Assembly: GCF_026104355.1 (NCBI RefSeq)
Contig: NZ_CP110535.1
Coordinates: forward strand, 372,001-436,000
Direction: 5' to 3'
Source: Halomonas sp. BDJS001
GTDB taxonomy: Bacteria; Pseudomonadota; Gammaproteobacteria; Pseudomonadales; Halomonadaceae
DNA: 64,000 bases
Shown: piece by piece, positions 1 to 9,558 of the stretch
Layout: each line of letters begins with the position of its first letter
How positions within the stretch are numbered: the stretch's first letter is position 1
Translations under genes and position numbers: made by a program
Notes under the pieces: model-generated
The model's database searches: none
Told to the model about the DNA's origin: nothing
What the model saw: the letters and a program-made list of their open reading frames with translations, nothing else

Positions 1-244
1 AGAGCCCGAGCGTATTAAAGAGAATCTGCAGGTGCTTAAGCGCGCCGCCGGTTTTCTAAGAAGTCAGATTGCCAAGCGCATCAAGCTACGTCATGTACCG
101 GAGCTGCGTTTTCATTTCGATGAAAGCGTGGTGCGCGGTCAGCAACTCTCTTCATTGATTGATGAGGCGGTGACGACGGATCGTGCACGCTATCAAGACG
201 ATAAGGGTGACAGCGATGCCGAGCAGAGTGAGGAAACTCGCTAG
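1..244 (+). CDS. rbfA: Ribosome-binding factor A, C-terminal part (cut by window start)
   Basis: The reading frame is open from base 2 and stops at 242-244, so only about the last 80 residues are visible. They hold the end of the KH-like RbfA fold, including a VPELRFHFDES segment typical of the family, and then an acidic hydrophilic tail (DDKGDSDAEQSEE). RbfA helps mature the 5' end of 16S rRNA in the 30S subunit, especially in the cold. The stop codon shares one base with the GTG start of truB, so the two are translationally linked, as in the usual nusA-infB-rbfA-truB-rpsO-pnp cluster. The identification rests on both the sequence and this order. Confidence 0.93.
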   Translation, partial: EPERIKENLQVLKRAAGFLRSQIAKRIKLRHVPELRFHFDESVVRGQQLSSLIDEAVTTDRARYQDDKGDSDAEQSEETR

Positions 245-1164
245 TGGCGCGTCAACGTCGCGGCTTGCCGGTTAATGGCGTACTGCTGCTGGATAAGCCC
301 AAGGGCGTTTCCAGTAACCATGCATTGCAGCGAGTCCGCCGACTGTTCCAGGCCCAAAAAGCCGGGCACACCGGCACGCTAGACCCAATGGCAACCGGCT
401 TATTGCCGATTTGCCTGGGCGAAGCGACCAAGTTCTCGTCGCACTTGCTGGAAGCCGACAAGGTGTATCGCACCCGGATTGAACTGGGGGTGATCACCGA
501 TACCGGCGATGCGGAAGGTACGGTGATGGAGCAGCACGAGGTTCCCAGCCTAAGCGTCGATGACGTGGAGGCTGTGCTTAGCCGTTTTCGCGGTGAGATT
601 GACCAAGTGCCGCCGATGTACTCGGCCTTAAAGCATAACGGCAAAAAACTTTACGAGTTGGCCCGTGAAGGCAAGCAGGTAGAGCGTGCAGCCCGGCGCG
701 TAAGCGTGTATGATGCGCGCCTGCTAGCGTTTGAAGACACTGCTTTCGAGCTGGAAGTAAGCTGCAGTAAAGGCACTTACATCCGCACGTTAGCCGAAGA
801 TATTGGCCAAGCGCTTGGCTGTGGCGCGCACATCAGTCAACTAAGAAGGCTCAAAACGGGGCCCTTTTTAGCCGACGCGATGTGGACGCTAGAGGCCTTG
901 GAAGCATTGGCCGACCAAGCGGCACTGGAAGCTGAGCTTATGCCCGTGGATGTGCTGGTGGATCATTTGCCGTTACTGACGGTAGACGACACCGCCCATT
1001 CTCGTTTGGCCCACGGCCAGCCCGCTGCTCTCGAAACCGGCGCATTAGCCCCGGACGAAGTAGCCCGACTTTATTACGCCGAGACGTTTATCGGCCTTGG
1101 CGTAGTGAAAGGTGCCCAGGAAGTGGCACCAAAGCGGCTGTTAAGTACTGTCGCTATCTCGTAA
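244..1164 (+). CDS. truB: tRNA pseudouridine(55) synthase TruB
   Basis: 306 residues, close to the usual length. It converts U55 to pseudouridine in the T-arm of tRNAs. The catalytic aspartate lies in GHTGTLDPMATGLL (Asp47). The KPKGVSSN motif near residue 18 and the CSKGTYIRTL block near residue 176 are also present, and a C-terminal PUA-like region follows. The start is GTG at 244, overlapping the rbfA stop by one base. The neighbours are rbfA upstream and rpsO 130 bases downstream. Nothing is odd in the sequence. Confidence 0.97.
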   Translation: MARQRRGLPVNGVLLLDKPKGVSSNHALQRVRRLFQAQKAGHTGTLDPMATGLLPICLGEATKFSSHLLEADKVYRTRIELGVITDTGDAEGTVMEQHEVPSLSVDDVEAVLSRFRGEIDQVPPMYSALKHNGKKLYELAREGKQVERAARRVSVYDARLLAFEDTAFELEVSCSKGTYIRTLAEDIGQALGCGAHISQLRRLKTGPFLADAMWTLEALEALADQAALEAELMPVDVLVDHLPLLTVDDTAHSRLAHGQPAALETGALAPDEVARLYYAETFIGLGVVKGAQEVAPKRLLSTVAIS

Positions 1165-1294
1165 GGCTAGTTGCAAGGAAGCCGCAGCCTACGTGAAAAT
1201 AGTAAGATGCAAGACGTAAAATAGTAGCTTGAGACTGCAAATATGCGTGGTCTCACCCATTCATTTTTAGGCATATTGCTTACTGGAGATACAG

Positions 1295-1564
1295 ATGGCT
1301 TTAACCGCTGAGAAGAAGGCCGAGATCGTCACCGAATACGGCCGCGGCGATAACGATACGGGTTCCCCTGAAGTGCAGGTTGCCCTGCTGAGCGCCAACA
1401 TCAATGGCCTGCAGGATCACTTCAAGACCAACAAACAGGATCACCACTCTCGTCGTGGTCTGATCCGCATGGTTAACCAGCGTCGTAAGCTGCTGGACTA
1501 CCTAAAGCGTAAAGATTTCGAACGCTATCAGTCCCTGATTCAGCGTCTGGGTCTGCGTCGTTAA
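1295..1564 (+). CDS. rpsO: 30S ribosomal protein S15
   Basis: 89 residues, the standard S15 length, with the conserved [15 protein letters not shown] block (here [13 protein letters not shown]) and the HHSRRGL...RR.LLDYL segment that binds the 16S central domain. S15 is a primary binding protein of the 30S platform. An ACTGGAG ribosome-binding site sits 6-8 bases before the ATG. The 130-base gap after truB leaves room for its own promoter, and a strong terminator follows, so it can be expressed separately from pnp. In enteric bacteria rpsO is autoregulated through its leader; I cannot confirm this here. Confidence 0.98.
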   Translation: MALTAEKKAEIVTEYGRGDNDTGSPEVQVALLSANINGLQDHFKTNKQDHHSRRGLIRMVNQRRKLLDYLKRKDFERYQSLIQRLGLRR

Positions 1565-1587
1565 GCGTTAACGGCAACGATTAGAAG

Positions 1588-1619
1588 CGGGCAGCTCCTT
1601 GTGGGCTGCCCGTTTTTTT
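1588..1619 (+). terminator. Rho-independent terminator of rpsO
   Basis: Perfect 8-bp stem CGGGCAGC / GCTGCCCG (1588-1595 and 1605-1612), 9-base loop, followed by a run of seven T. It lies 24 bases after the rpsO stop. Confidence 0.93.
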
Positions 1620-1747
1620 ATGTTTCCTGTTTAACAGCAAATAGAGAACTGGTAGCCCTATGGCGCTCCAGCGCCTAGAATGGTTACGAGTCAAAACGAC
1701 CTAAACGAATAGACAAGTAGATATTGATAATGCTGAAGGAAGTCGCT

Positions 1748-3898
1748 GTGAATCCGGTAAAGAAAACGTTCCAGTACGGTCGTAGCACCGTCACGCTCGA
1801 AACCGGGCGTATTGCTCGCCAGGCCACCGGCGCTGTCATGGTTACCATGGATGACACCGTTGTACTGTGTACCGTGGTTGCTCGTAAAGAGGCTAACCCG
1901 AGCCAACCCTTTTTCCCCCTCTCGGTACACTACCAAGAGAAAACCTACGCAGTGGGCAAGATTCCTGGCGGCTTCTTCAAGCGCGAAGGTCGTCCCACTG
2001 AGAAAGAGACGCTGACCTCGCGGCTGATTGATCGCCCGATTCGTCCGCTATTTCCCAAAGGCTTTATGAACGAAGTGCAGGTCGTCTGTACCGTTCTCTC
2101 CACCGACCGCAACCACGATCCGGATATCGCTGCTTTGCTTGGCACCTCGGCGGCGCTGAGCATCTCTGGCGTGCCGTTTAGTGGCCCGATTGGCGCAGCC
2201 CGCGTTGGTTTTAACGAAGACAAAGGCTACTTCCTCAACCCCACGGTTGAAGAATTGGCCACCTCTGAGCTGGACATGGTCGTCGCCGGTACTGAAAAAG
2301 CCGTGCTGATGGTTGAGTCTGAAGCTAAAGAGCTGCTTGAAGACGAAATGCTGGGCGCCGTACTGTTCGCGCACGAAGAGATGCAGGTTGCCATTACGGC
2401 GATCAACGAGCTGGTTGCCGAAGCGGGCAAGCCGCGCTGGGAGTGGCAGGCTGCCGAAGAGAACCAGGCGCTGAAAGCCGCCATGGCCGATGCCTTTGAA
2501 GCGAAAGTGGGCGATGCTTACCGCATCACCGACAAAATGCAGCGCCAGGATGCACTGGCTGAGCTGAAAGAGCAGGCGATTGAGCTACTGGCTGCCGACG
2601 AAGGCGAGCCGGTGAATGACAAATTCAGTCGCGACGAAGTGAAAGGTGCTTTTGCGGGCCTGGAGAAACGCGTGGTGCGTTCACGGGTTATCAAAGGCGA
2701 GCCGCGTATTGATGGTCGTGACAACCAGACCGTTCGCCCGCTGGCCATCGAAGTCGGTGTGCTGCCCAAAGCCCACGGTTCCGCCATCTTTACCCGTGGT
2801 GAGACCCAAGCGATTGCCGTGGCGACGCTGGGTACCCTGCGTGATTCCCAACTGATCGAGTCCCTGGAAGGCGAGCGTAAAGACCGCTTTATGCTGCACT
2901 ACAACTTCCCTCCCTTCTCAGTAGGCGAAGCGGGCTTTATAGGTGGCCCGAAACGTCGTGAAATCGGTCATGGTCGCTTGGCGCGTCGTGGCGTCCAGGC
3001 GATGCTGCCATCCGAAGAAGCTTTCCCTTACACCATTCGTGTGGTGTCTGAAATTACCGAGTCCAATGGCTCAAGCTCCATGGCTTCTGTGTGCGGCTCT
3101 TCGCTGGCCTTGATGGATGCAGGCGTGCCGTTGAAAGCACCGGTCGCCGGGATTGCCATGGGCCTGGTGAAAGACGATGACGGTTTTGCCGTCTTGACTG
3201 ATATCCTGGGTGATGAAGATCACCTTGGCGATATGGACTTTAAAGTCGCTGGTTCTGAAGAGGGCATTACCGCCCTGCAGATGGATATCAAGATCGAAGG
3301 CATCAATGAAGAGATTATGGAGCTCGCGCTGCAGCAAGCACTGACTGCGCGACTGAGTATTCTCGAGCAGATGAATGTCGTTATCAGCCAGAGCCGTAGC
3401 GATGTCTCCGACAACGCGCCGTCCATGGCAACGATCAAAATCGATCCGGACAAGATCCGTGACGTTATCGGTAAAGGTGGCGCAACCATTCGCAAAATCT
3501 GCGAAGACACCGGCGCCTCTATTGATCTCGACGACGATGGCACCGTGCGTATTTACGCGGAAGATAAAGCCGCCGCCAAGCGCGCCATCGACACCGTACT
3601 GGCGATTACCGCTGAAGCGGAAATCGGCAAGCTGTATAGGGGCAAGGTCGTGCGTATTGCCGATTTTGGTGCCTTCGTTAATATCATGCCGGGTACCGAT
3701 GGCCTGGTGCACATCTCGCAAATCGTTGCCGAACGCGTTAACAACGTGCGCGACTTCTTGAACGAAGGCGATGAAGTGATCGTTAAGGTTCTGGATATCG
3801 ACAACCGCAACCGCGTTAAGCTGTCGATGAAAGAGATCACCGAAGAAGAGAAAGCCGCTTTTACCGCGGAAGCAGCGGAAACCGAAGCGACGATTTAA
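1748..3898 (+). CDS. pnp: Polyribonucleotide nucleotidyltransferase (PNPase)
   Basis: Phosphorolytic 3'-5' exoribonuclease and degradosome component. Domain order is RNase PH-like 1, all-alpha linker, RNase PH-like 2 (with the [14 protein letters not shown] and GRREIGHG-type blocks), KH ([16 protein letters not shown] near residue 560) and S1 ([18 protein letters not shown] near residue 625). I place the start at GTG 1748, giving about 716 residues beginning [11 protein letters not shown]. An AAGGA ribosome-binding site is at 1736-1740, and homologues start at this point. ATG 1730 and TTG 1724 are in frame but lack a good ribosome-binding site. The gene has its own terminator. Confidence 0.97.
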   Translation: MNPVKKTFQYGRSTVTLETGRIARQATGAVMVTMDDTVVLCTVVARKEANPSQPFFPLSVHYQEKTYAVGKIPGGFFKREGRPTEKETLTSRLIDRPIRPLFPKGFMNEVQVVCTVLSTDRNHDPDIAALLGTSAALSISGVPFSGPIGAARVGFNEDKGYFLNPTVEELATSELDMVVAGTEKAVLMVESEAKELLEDEMLGAVLFAHEEMQVAITAINELVAEAGKPRWEWQAAEENQALKAAMADAFEAKVGDAYRITDKMQRQDALAELKEQAIELLAADEGEPVNDKFSRDEVKGAFAGLEKRVVRSRVIKGEPRIDGRDNQTVRPLAIEVGVLPKAHGSAIFTRGETQAIAVATLGTLRDSQLIESLEGERKDRFMLHYNFPPFSVGEAGFIGGPKRREIGHGRLARRGVQAMLPSEEAFPYTIRVVSEITESNGSSSMASVCGSSLALMDAGVPLKAPVAGIAMGLVKDDDGFAVLTDILGDEDHLGDMDFKVAGSEEGITALQMDIKIEGINEEIMELALQQALTARLSILEQMNVVISQSRSDVSDNAPSMATIKIDPDKIRDVIGKGGATIRKICEDTGASIDLDDDGTVRIYAEDKAAAKRAIDTVLAITAEAEIGKLYRGKVVRIADFGAFVNIMPGTDGLVHISQIVAERVNNVRDFLNEGDEVIVKVLDIDNRNRVKLSMKEITEEEKAAFTAEAAETEATI

Positions 3899-3921
3899 AT
3901 CGTAATCTAGGTTTCTGATAC

Positions 3922-3958
3922 CGCCCTCGTAGCCTCTGGCTGCGGGGGCGTTGTTTTT
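3922..3958 (+). terminator. Rho-independent terminator of pnp
   Basis: A 13-bp stem with two G-T pairs (3922-3934 with 3938-3950) closes a 3-base TCT loop and is followed by TTGTTTTT. It starts 24 bases after the pnp stop. Confidence 0.93.
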
Positions 3959-4048
3959 GCTAAGAACTGTTTTTGCTAGGTAATGCTTTTGCTAGGTGCT
4001 GTTTTAGCAAAGCACTTTTTTGCTAGATACTATTTTAGCAAAGAATTG
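3954..4048. repeat. Degenerate 16-bp tandem repeat array
   Basis: Six head-to-tail units of 14-16 bases lie at 3954-3969, 3970-3985, 3986-4001, 4002-4015, 4017-4032 and 4033-4048, with consensus near TTTTTGCTAGGTACTG. Units 4 and 6 carry TTTTAGCAAAG in place of TTTTGCTAGG. A further weak unit may follow at 4049. The array starts in the T tract of the pnp terminator and fills the gap before the MFS gene. It resembles the arrays at 8062 and 59476 in size and in intergenic position. Confidence 0.75.
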
Positions 4049-4104
4049 TTTTGTGATTAGGTATCGCTTTGTGCGCCGGGATTTAGACAGTCAGGGAGCA
4101 GCAG

Positions 4105-5274
4105 ATGGAGCAGCAACAAGCGCCGCGTTGGTGGGCGGTGGTGGCCGTGATGATCGGCATTTTTTTACTGGTGACCGCTGAGCAGCTGCCGATTGGGTTG
4201 CTCTCTCAAGTGGCCGATTCAATGGGCGTTACCCCAGGCATGGCAGGCTTAATGGTCACCGTGCCCGGTGTGGTCGCTGCCTTTTCAGCCCCTTTGTTGC
4301 CGGTAGCGGTGGGGCGCTTGGACAGGCGCATTATGCTCACGGTATTGATGGCCGTAATGGTGGCCGGGAGTCTGCTATCGGCATTGGCCAGCAGCTTTAT
4401 CCTGTTACTTGCCGCCCGCGTGCTGGTGGGGCTTAGTATTGGTGGCTTTTGGGCGGTGGCGGGCAGCATTGCCCCACGCCTGGTGCCAGAGGCTCAGGTG
4501 CCAAAAGCGATGACGATGATTTTTGGTGGTGTCGCGGCGGCCTCGGTGCTGGGTGTGCCACTGGGCACGCTGCTGGGGGATCTCAGCAACTGGCGAGTCG
4601 CCTTTGGGGCGCTGGGTGTCCTAAGCCTGTTAACGGCCGCTGCGCTGTGGTGTTGGCTACCACCGTTACCGCCACGGGAGCCTGTGCGGCTTAAAGTCCT
4701 CGCCCAGCAGTTTACAAATCGTGGCGTGCGGGTAGCGGTGTTAACCACGGCTTTTGTGGTGGTTGGCCACTTTGCTGCCTACACCTTTATTAGCCCCATC
4801 CTGCAAGAGATCAGCGGTATTTCCCAGCGCCATGTGAGCAGTCTGCTGCTGCTTTACGGGGCGGCGGGCATTGTGGGTAATATCGCGGCGGGTATGTTTG
4901 CCGGGCGGCACCCCTACCGCGCAGTGCTGGCGATTCCCAGCTTGCTGCTCCTTGTCGTGGCCGTATTTCCTTTGCTAGGGGTGCAGCCGAGTAGTGGCGT
5001 GATACTGCTTATGGTATGGGGCGCCGTGTTCGGCAGCGTCTCGGTCAGCATTCAAACCTGGATTCTACGCACCGCACCCAATACCGAAGCCGCTACAGCG
5101 TTGATGGCGTTTACCTTCAATATGTCCATTGGCCTGGGGGCGATGGTCGGCGGGCGTATCGTTGACAGTACTAGCCTACCCATCGCCATGTGGGCCGCAT
5201 CAGGATTATTCCTGCTGGGGGCGCTGTTGGTACTAAGCACGCCAGCCAAGGTAGTTGGCCAGAAAACGCGTTGA
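4105..5274 (+). CDS. MFS transporter, DHA1 drug/nucleoside exporter type
   Basis: 389 residues with about 12 hydrophobic segments and no signal peptide. After TM2 there is a VGRLDRRIML loop and after TM4 the segment LLAARVLVGLSIGGFWAVAGSIAPRLVP, both typical of 12-TM DHA1 exporters in the AraJ/NepI/YdhP group. A likely role is proton-driven efflux of a small molecule, possibly a purine nucleoside or drug; the substrate cannot be read from sequence. An AGGGAG ribosome-binding site precedes ATG 4105. The gene stands alone between the tandem repeat array and the convergent thiolase gene. Confidence 0.85.
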   Translation: MEQQQAPRWWAVVAVMIGIFLLVTAEQLPIGLLSQVADSMGVTPGMAGLMVTVPGVVAAFSAPLLPVAVGRLDRRIMLTVLMAVMVAGSLLSALASSFILLLAARVLVGLSIGGFWAVAGSIAPRLVPEAQVPKAMTMIFGGVAAASVLGVPLGTLLGDLSNWRVAFGALGVLSLLTAAALWCWLPPLPPREPVRLKVLAQQFTNRGVRVAVLTTAFVVVGHFAAYTFISPILQEISGISQRHVSSLLLLYGAAGIVGNIAAGMFAGRHPYRAVLAIPSLLLLVVAVFPLLGVQPSSGVILLMVWGAVFGSVSVSIQTWILRTAPNTEAATALMAFTFNMSIGLGAMVGGRIVDSTSLPIAMWAASGLFLLGALLVLSTPAKVVGQKTR

Positions 5275-5286
5275 ACCAGGAGGCAC

Positions 5287-5318
5287 AAAAAAATGCCCCC
5301 GTAAGCAGCGGGGGCATT
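5287..5318 (-). terminator. Rho-independent terminator of the thiolase gene
   Basis: 9-bp stem AATGCCCCC / GGGGGCATT (5292-5300 and 5310-5318). On the minus strand the stem is followed by a U run from the A tract at 5287-5293. It may also stop plus-strand transcription of the MFS gene, but its plus-strand T tract is poor. Confidence 0.88.
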
Positions 5319-5343
5319 GGTTTGGCGTTACCTCAGACAATAA

Positions 5344-6522
5344 TCAAGGACGCTCGATAGCCAGCGCAACACCCTGACCGCCACCGATACACAGCGTCGC
5401 GAGGCCTTTTTTGGCGTCGCGGGCGATCATTTCGTGGAGCAGCGTGACCAGTACGCGGCAGCCGGAGGCACCGATGGGGTGGCCCAGGGCGATCGCGCCG
5501 CCGTTGACGTTCACTTTAGAGGTATCCCAGCCGAGCTCTTTATTGACGGATAGCGCCTGGGCGGCAAACGCTTCGTTGGCTTCCACCAAGTCCAGATCGT
5601 CCAGACTCCAGCCGGCTTTTTCCAGGCAGCGGCGGGTGGCCGGTGCGGGGCCGATACCCATAATGGCGGGGTCAACGCCTGCGTTGGAGTAAGCGGCGAT
5701 GCGTGCCAGCGGCTCTAGCCCCAGCTGCTTGGCTTTTTCGGCGGAGCAGAGCATCACCACTGCCGCGCCGTCGTTGAGCGCCGAGGCGTTACCGGCGGTA
5801 ACGGTACCGTCCTTCTTAAACGCAGGGCGCATGCCGCCAAGCTTCTCGGCGGTCACTTCCCGTGGGTTTTCGTCGGTGTCGAATACCACCGGATCGCCTT
5901 TGCGCTGGGGAATTTCCACCGGCACGATCTGGCCTTTGAACTTACCTTCTTTGATGGCGGCAGCGGCTTTCTGCTGTGACGCCGCGGCGAACTCGTCCAT
6001 CGCTTCGCGGGTGATACCGTACTTCTCGGCTAAGTTCTCGGCAGTAATGCCCATGTGGTAGTTGTTGAACGCATCCCACAGGCCGTCGTGCACCATGGAA
6101 TCAATCGCCTTCCAATCGCCCATGCGCTGACCGTTGCGGGAATTGGGCAGTACGTGAGGCGAAGCGGACATATTCTCCTGGCCGCCGGCCAGAATCAGCT
6201 CGGCATCGCCGCAGCGGATTGCCTGAGTGGCGAGATGCAGTGCTTTAAGCCCTGAGCCACACACTTTGTTGATGGTCATGGCCGGTACCGAGTCTGGCAG
6301 ACCGCCCTTGATGGCCGCTTGTCGCGCTGGGTTTTGGCCAACGCCTGCGGTGAGCACCTGACCCAGTAGCACTTCGTCAACCTGATCGGGAGCAACGCCG
6401 GTGGAGGCGAGGATATCCTTGATCACCAGAGCGCCCAGATCGCTCGCGGGAATGCCTGCGAGGGAACCACCGAAAGCGCCCACAGCGGTGCGGCGTGCCG
6501 CAACAATGACTACTTCTTGCAT
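5344..6522 (-). CDS. Acetyl-CoA C-acetyltransferase (thiolase)
   Basis: 392 residues, the normal length of biosynthetic thiolase. It condenses two acetyl-CoA to acetoacetyl-CoA, or the reverse. The nucleophilic cysteine is in [11 protein letters not shown] near residue 88, the NEAFAAQ block near 318, the GHPIGASG histidine near 350 and the second cysteine in CIGGGQG near 380. Both phaA and atoB have been used for such enzymes; the sequence alone does not separate a polyhydroxyalkanoate role from fatty-acid/acetoacetate use, so no symbol is given. It has its own leader and terminator, downstream of panD. An AGGAG site precedes the ATG. Confidence 0.93.
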   Translation of the reverse strand: MQEVVIVAARRTAVGAFGGSLAGIPASDLGALVIKDILASTGVAPDQVDEVLLGQVLTAGVGQNPARQAAIKGGLPDSVPAMTINKVCGSGLKALHLATQAIRCGDAELILAGGQENMSASPHVLPNSRNGQRMGDWKAIDSMVHDGLWDAFNNYHMGITAENLAEKYGITREAMDEFAAASQQKAAAAIKEGKFKGQIVPVEIPQRKGDPVVFDTDENPREVTAEKLGGMRPAFKKDGTVTAGNASALNDGAAVVMLCSAEKAKQLGLEPLARIAAYSNAGVDPAIMGIGPAPATRRCLEKAGWSLDDLDLVEANEAFAAQALSVNKELGWDTSKVNVNGGAIALGHPIGASGCRVLVTLLHEMIARDAKKGLATLCIGGGQGVALAIERP

Positions 6523-6675
6523 AAAATGACTCCTGAAGTGATTAACAGACAGTCTGATGCCAGATGCCCGATAGGCCTGCTCTGTCAGCCGTTCTCTTTT
6601 ATTCTTACTCTGTCAGCCGTCCCTTCAGCATAGGGGATGGTGATGCGTTGCGGCAATAAACCTTTATGGGCAAAT

Positions 6676-6700
6676 AAAAACGGGCCAACATGTGGCCCGT
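6676..6700 (-). terminator. Rho-independent terminator of the pan genes
   Basis: 8-bp stem ACGGGCCA / TGGCCCGT (6680-6687 and 6693-6700) with a 5-base loop, followed on the minus strand by a U run from the A tract at 6676-6680. It lies 43 bases past the panD stop. Confidence 0.88.
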
Positions 6701-6742
6701 CAGAAGAAAGCATTAGAGGTGCTAAGATTAGGCCAGTTGTGA

Positions 6743-7123
6743 TCAGGCCAGCTGCACCGGGATAATATTGCTGGTGTGGCTGACGTGGTTGCCTTCCTGG
6801 AGATACACCAGCGCGGGCTGATGCTTTTCCAGCTCTGCTTCAGAGTAGTGGGCGTAGCTGCAGATAATGATCCGGTGGCCCGGCGCGGCGAGGTGGGCCG
6901 CAGCGCCGTTGATCGATATAAGCTTGGAGCCTTCCTCGCCGCGAATGGCGTAAGTGGTGAAGCGTTCTCCATTCTCGACGTTGTAAATCTGGATCTGCTC
7001 ATTTTCACGAATGCCCGCCATATCCAGCAGGTCGCCGTCGATGGCGCAGGAGCCTTCGTAGTTGAGTACCGCGTGAGTGACGCGTGCCATGTGCAGCTTG
7101 GCTTTGAGCATGATGGTATGCAT
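6743..7123 (-). CDS. panD: Aspartate 1-decarboxylase
   Basis: 126 residues, the same length as the E. coli enzyme and colinear with it. It decarboxylates aspartate to beta-alanine for pantothenate and CoA synthesis. It is made as a proenzyme: the self-cleavage site is Gly24-Ser25 in YEGSC, where the serine becomes the pyruvoyl cofactor. The NGAAAHL block that shapes the active site follows near residue 72. It lies 29 bases downstream of panC, so it is probably the last gene of a panB-panC-panD unit. Confidence 0.97.
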   Translation of the reverse strand: MHTIMLKAKLHMARVTHAVLNYEGSCAIDGDLLDMAGIRENEQIQIYNVENGERFTTYAIRGEEGSKLISINGAAAHLAAPGHRIIICSYAHYSEAELEKHQPALVYLQEGNHVSHTSNIIPVQLA

Positions 7124-7152
7124 GTGAGTTCCTATTGTTACCCGTTGTTTGT

Positions 7153-8016
7153 TTATTCTCTGGCAGCGCTGGCCGGGAGTTGAACAGTGAGGTTGTCGAT
7201 TAATCGCGCCGGGCCCAGCTTGGCGGCGACCAGCAGTACCGCATGGCGGGTTGCTAGGTTAATGGGGCCTAGCGTGGCATCGCGCAGTTCCAGATAGTCC
7301 AGCGTAAAGCCCGCATCATACAGCGCGGTATGGCCCTGGCGTAGTACCTTTTCGATAGGTTCCCCGCGCGCTAAGGCATCGCGAAGCGTACACAGCGTGC
7401 GATAAAGCGCAGGGGCGATTGCACGCTCCTCGCTACTTAAATAACCGTTGCGTGATGACAGTGCCAAGCCATCTTCTGCGCGCACGATGGGCACGCCGAT
7501 AATCTCGATAGGCATATGCAGATCACACACCAGCTTACGAATCACCGCCAGCTGCTGGTAATCCTTCTCCCCAAAGCAGGCGACGTCTGGCTGTACCAGA
7601 TTAAACAGCATGCTGACCACGGTGGAGACACCGTCAAAATGGCCGGGGCGTGAGCCGCCGCACAGCCCTTCGCCCACCACGGGCACATGCACGCGGGTCT
7701 GGGCGTCCAAGCCGTTGGGGTAGAGCGAGCTTACCGCCGGGGCGAACAGCACGTCGCAACCGGCTTTGATAAGCTGCGCTTGATCGGCATCAAAGGTACG
7801 CGGGTAGCCGTCTAAATCTTCGCCTGGGCCAAACTGCATCGGATTGACAAACAGGCTTGCGACCACAATGTCGGCGTGCTTGCGCGCGCAGGCGACCAGT
7901 GCCAGGTGCCCGGCATGTAGGTTGCCCATGGTGGGTACCAGGGCAATACGCTGGCCCCGTTGGCGGTAATCTCGCAGCGTGCTGCGTAGCTGATCAATAT
8001 CTCGCAAAGTGCGCAT
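7153..8016 (-). CDS. panC: Pantothenate synthetase (pantoate--beta-alanine ligase)
   Basis: 287 residues, normal length. It joins pantoate and beta-alanine with ATP to give pantothenate. The nucleotidyltransferase HIGH-type motif is in [15 protein letters not shown] near residue 28, and the KMSKS-type loop is in [12 protein letters not shown] near residue 183. FGEKDYQQL near 149 contacts the substrates. It sits between panB and panD, which supply its two substrates. The 97-base gap to panB is filled by a tandem repeat. Confidence 0.97.
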   Translation of the reverse strand: MRTLRDIDQLRSTLRDYRQRGQRIALVPTMGNLHAGHLALVACARKHADIVVASLFVNPMQFGPGEDLDGYPRTFDADQAQLIKAGCDVLFAPAVSSLYPNGLDAQTRVHVPVVGEGLCGGSRPGHFDGVSTVVSMLFNLVQPDVACFGEKDYQQLAVIRKLVCDLHMPIEIIGVPIVRAEDGLALSSRNGYLSSEERAIAPALYRTLCTLRDALARGEPIEKVLRQGHTALYDAGFTLDYLELRDATLGPINLATRHAVLLVAAKLGPARLIDNLTVQLPASAARE

Positions 8017-8061
8017 AGTCGTTTCGTGTCAATAACAAAAAATGGGCGATAGTCGAGCTGT

Positions 8062-8125
8062 CTTAAAACGGCTGTTAAAAGCGGTTCTTAAAAACGGTTT
8101 TTAGAAACGGTGCTTAGAAACAGTG
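8062..8125. repeat. Degenerate 13-bp tandem repeat array overlapping the end of panB
   Basis: Five consecutive units: 8062-8074, 8075-8086, 8087-8099, 8100-8112 and 8113-8125, consensus CTTAAAAACGGTG on the plus strand. The last unit contains the panB stop codon (8114-8116) and its last three sense codons. So the array has grown into, or out of, the 3' end of the gene. Confidence 0.75.
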
Positions 8126-8905
8126 CTCTTGAGCCGGGAAGGCGCGGGTTTTGACGGCTTCGTGGTAGTGCTGGAAAGCCGCTTGAATGCTATCAGCCTC
8201 AGCCATGAAGTTTTTTACAAAGCGCGGCGTACGGCCATGGGTAACGCCAAGCACATCGTGCATTACCAGGATCTGGCCATCGGTATCCGGCCCTGCGCCA
8301 ATGCCAATCACCGGTACATCCAGCGCAGCGGTAACCGCTTTGCCCAGGCTGGCAGGAACGCACTCGAGCAGAATCACCGAAGCGCCTGCCTCGACAAGTA
8401 CTTTTGCGTCATTAATGATGCGTTCCGCATGAGCGGCATCGCGGCCCTGCACTTTATAGCCACCTAGCTGATGCACGGTTTGCGGGGTTAACCCAAGGTG
8501 TGCACATACCGGTACGCCGCGGCGGGTAAGTTCACGTATGCCATCGGCCATCCACGCTTCACCTTCCAGCTTGACCAGTTCCGCTCCCGCGCGCATCACG
8601 GCACCGGCATCTTCCAACAGGCGCTCGGTGGTGGCGTTGCTCATAAACGGCAGATCCACCATCAGCAGGCTGTGGCCTTTGCCACGTGCCGCGCAGCGGG
8701 TGTGGTAAACGATATCGTCAATGGTGACGGGGAGAGTGCTGTTATGGCCCTGTAGCACCATGCCCAGCGAATCACCGACCAGCAGGACATCAATGCCCGC
8801 CTGGCTTGCCGCGTGGGCAAAGGAGGCATCGTAAGCGGTTAGGCAACTGAACGTCTCGCCAGCCTGCTTATAGGCCTGCAGCGTGCTTAGGGTGACGGTT
8901 TTCAT
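8114..8905 (-). CDS. panB: 3-methyl-2-oxobutanoate hydroxymethyltransferase
   Basis: 263 residues, normal length. It transfers a hydroxymethyl group from methylene-tetrahydrofolate to alpha-ketoisovalerate, the first committed step to pantoate. The LLVGDSLGMVLQG metal-binding block is near residue 41, VKLEGEAWMADGI near 112, and IGIGAGPDTDGQILVMHDVLG near 196. The final residues overlap the 13-bp repeat array, which suggests that the extreme C-terminus is not constrained. It is the first of the three pan genes and lies 158 bases below folK. Confidence 0.97.
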   Translation of the reverse strand: MKTVTLSTLQAYKQAGETFSCLTAYDASFAHAASQAGIDVLLVGDSLGMVLQGHNSTLPVTIDDIVYHTRCAARGKGHSLLMVDLPFMSNATTERLLEDAGAVMRAGAELVKLEGEAWMADGIRELTRRGVPVCAHLGLTPQTVHQLGGYKVQGRDAAHAERIINDAKVLVEAGASVILLECVPASLGKAVTAALDVPVIGIGAGPDTDGQILVMHDVLGVTHGRTPRFVKNFMAEADSIQAAFQHYHEAVKTRAFPAQEHCF

Positions 8906-9063
8906 GGCGTGCTCTCATGTTTTACGTGAGGCCGCTGCGACATAGGCAGCCGACCATTATTGATGCTGCATCCCTGCATGCGCGAAGTGGCGTAACCGGT
9001 GATTGTTACCTGAATGGGGTGTCGGTGTCGAGATTTGTGTCAAAAGGTAGCGTTAGCCGCACA

Positions 9064-9558
9064 CTAGGCGTTAGATAAGCGTTCCAAGCCTTGGTTTTCA
9101 ACTTGCTCAAGCCATGTGGATAGCGGCTGTTGGAGCAGATCTAGAGAGGGGGCGATCTCGGCAAGGGGGAGCAGTACAAAGGCCCGGGCAGTCATTTGCG
9201 GGTGGGGGACGCGTAGCCGAGGCGTGTCGATAGCGTCGTTGGCGTAGAGCAGTAGATCCAGATCGAGCGTTCGAGGCCCCCAGTGGCGCTGGCGGCGGCG
9301 GCGATGCTGCTGCTCTAACGCCTGAAGCTGATCAAGCAGTGCCAGTGGCGAGAGGTGTGTCTCCAGCGCCGCTACGGCGTTGATAAAGTCCGGCTGATCC
9401 TGTGGGCCCACAGGGCGGCTGGCGTAGAGCGATGAGGCTACCACCAATCGACTTAGTGGTAGCATTGCCAGCTCGTTGAGGGCCTCGCGAACCTGCTCGA
9501 TAGGCGACTCTAGATTGCTACCCAAGCCAATATAGGCGAGCTGGGGAGAAGCACCCAC
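9064..9558 (-). CDS. folK: 2-amino-4-hydroxy-6-hydroxymethyldihydropteridine pyrophosphokinase
   Basis: 164 residues. It pyrophosphorylates the pterin precursor of folate. The N-terminal IGLGSNL motif and the HPPK signature WGPRTLDLDLLLY near residue 92, with its two magnesium-binding aspartates, are intact, as is the PHPQMTARAFVLLPLAEI block. Its start shares a base with the pcnB stop, so it is translationally coupled to pcnB, the same arrangement as in Pseudomonas. Confidence 0.96.
   Translation of the reverse strand: MGASPQLAYIGLGSNLESPIEQVREALNELAMLPLSRLVVASSLYASRPVGPQDQPDFINAVAALETHLSPLALLDQLQALEQQHRRRRQRHWGPRTLDLDLLLYANDAIDTPRLRVPHPQMTARAFVLLPLAEIAPSLDLLQQPLSTWLEQVENQGLERLSNA

Noticed and set aside
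3071-3721. 216-codon open frame antisense to pnp
   Set aside because: It lies fully opposite a strongly conserved enzyme gene, resembles no family, and is an expected shadow of GC-rich codon use.
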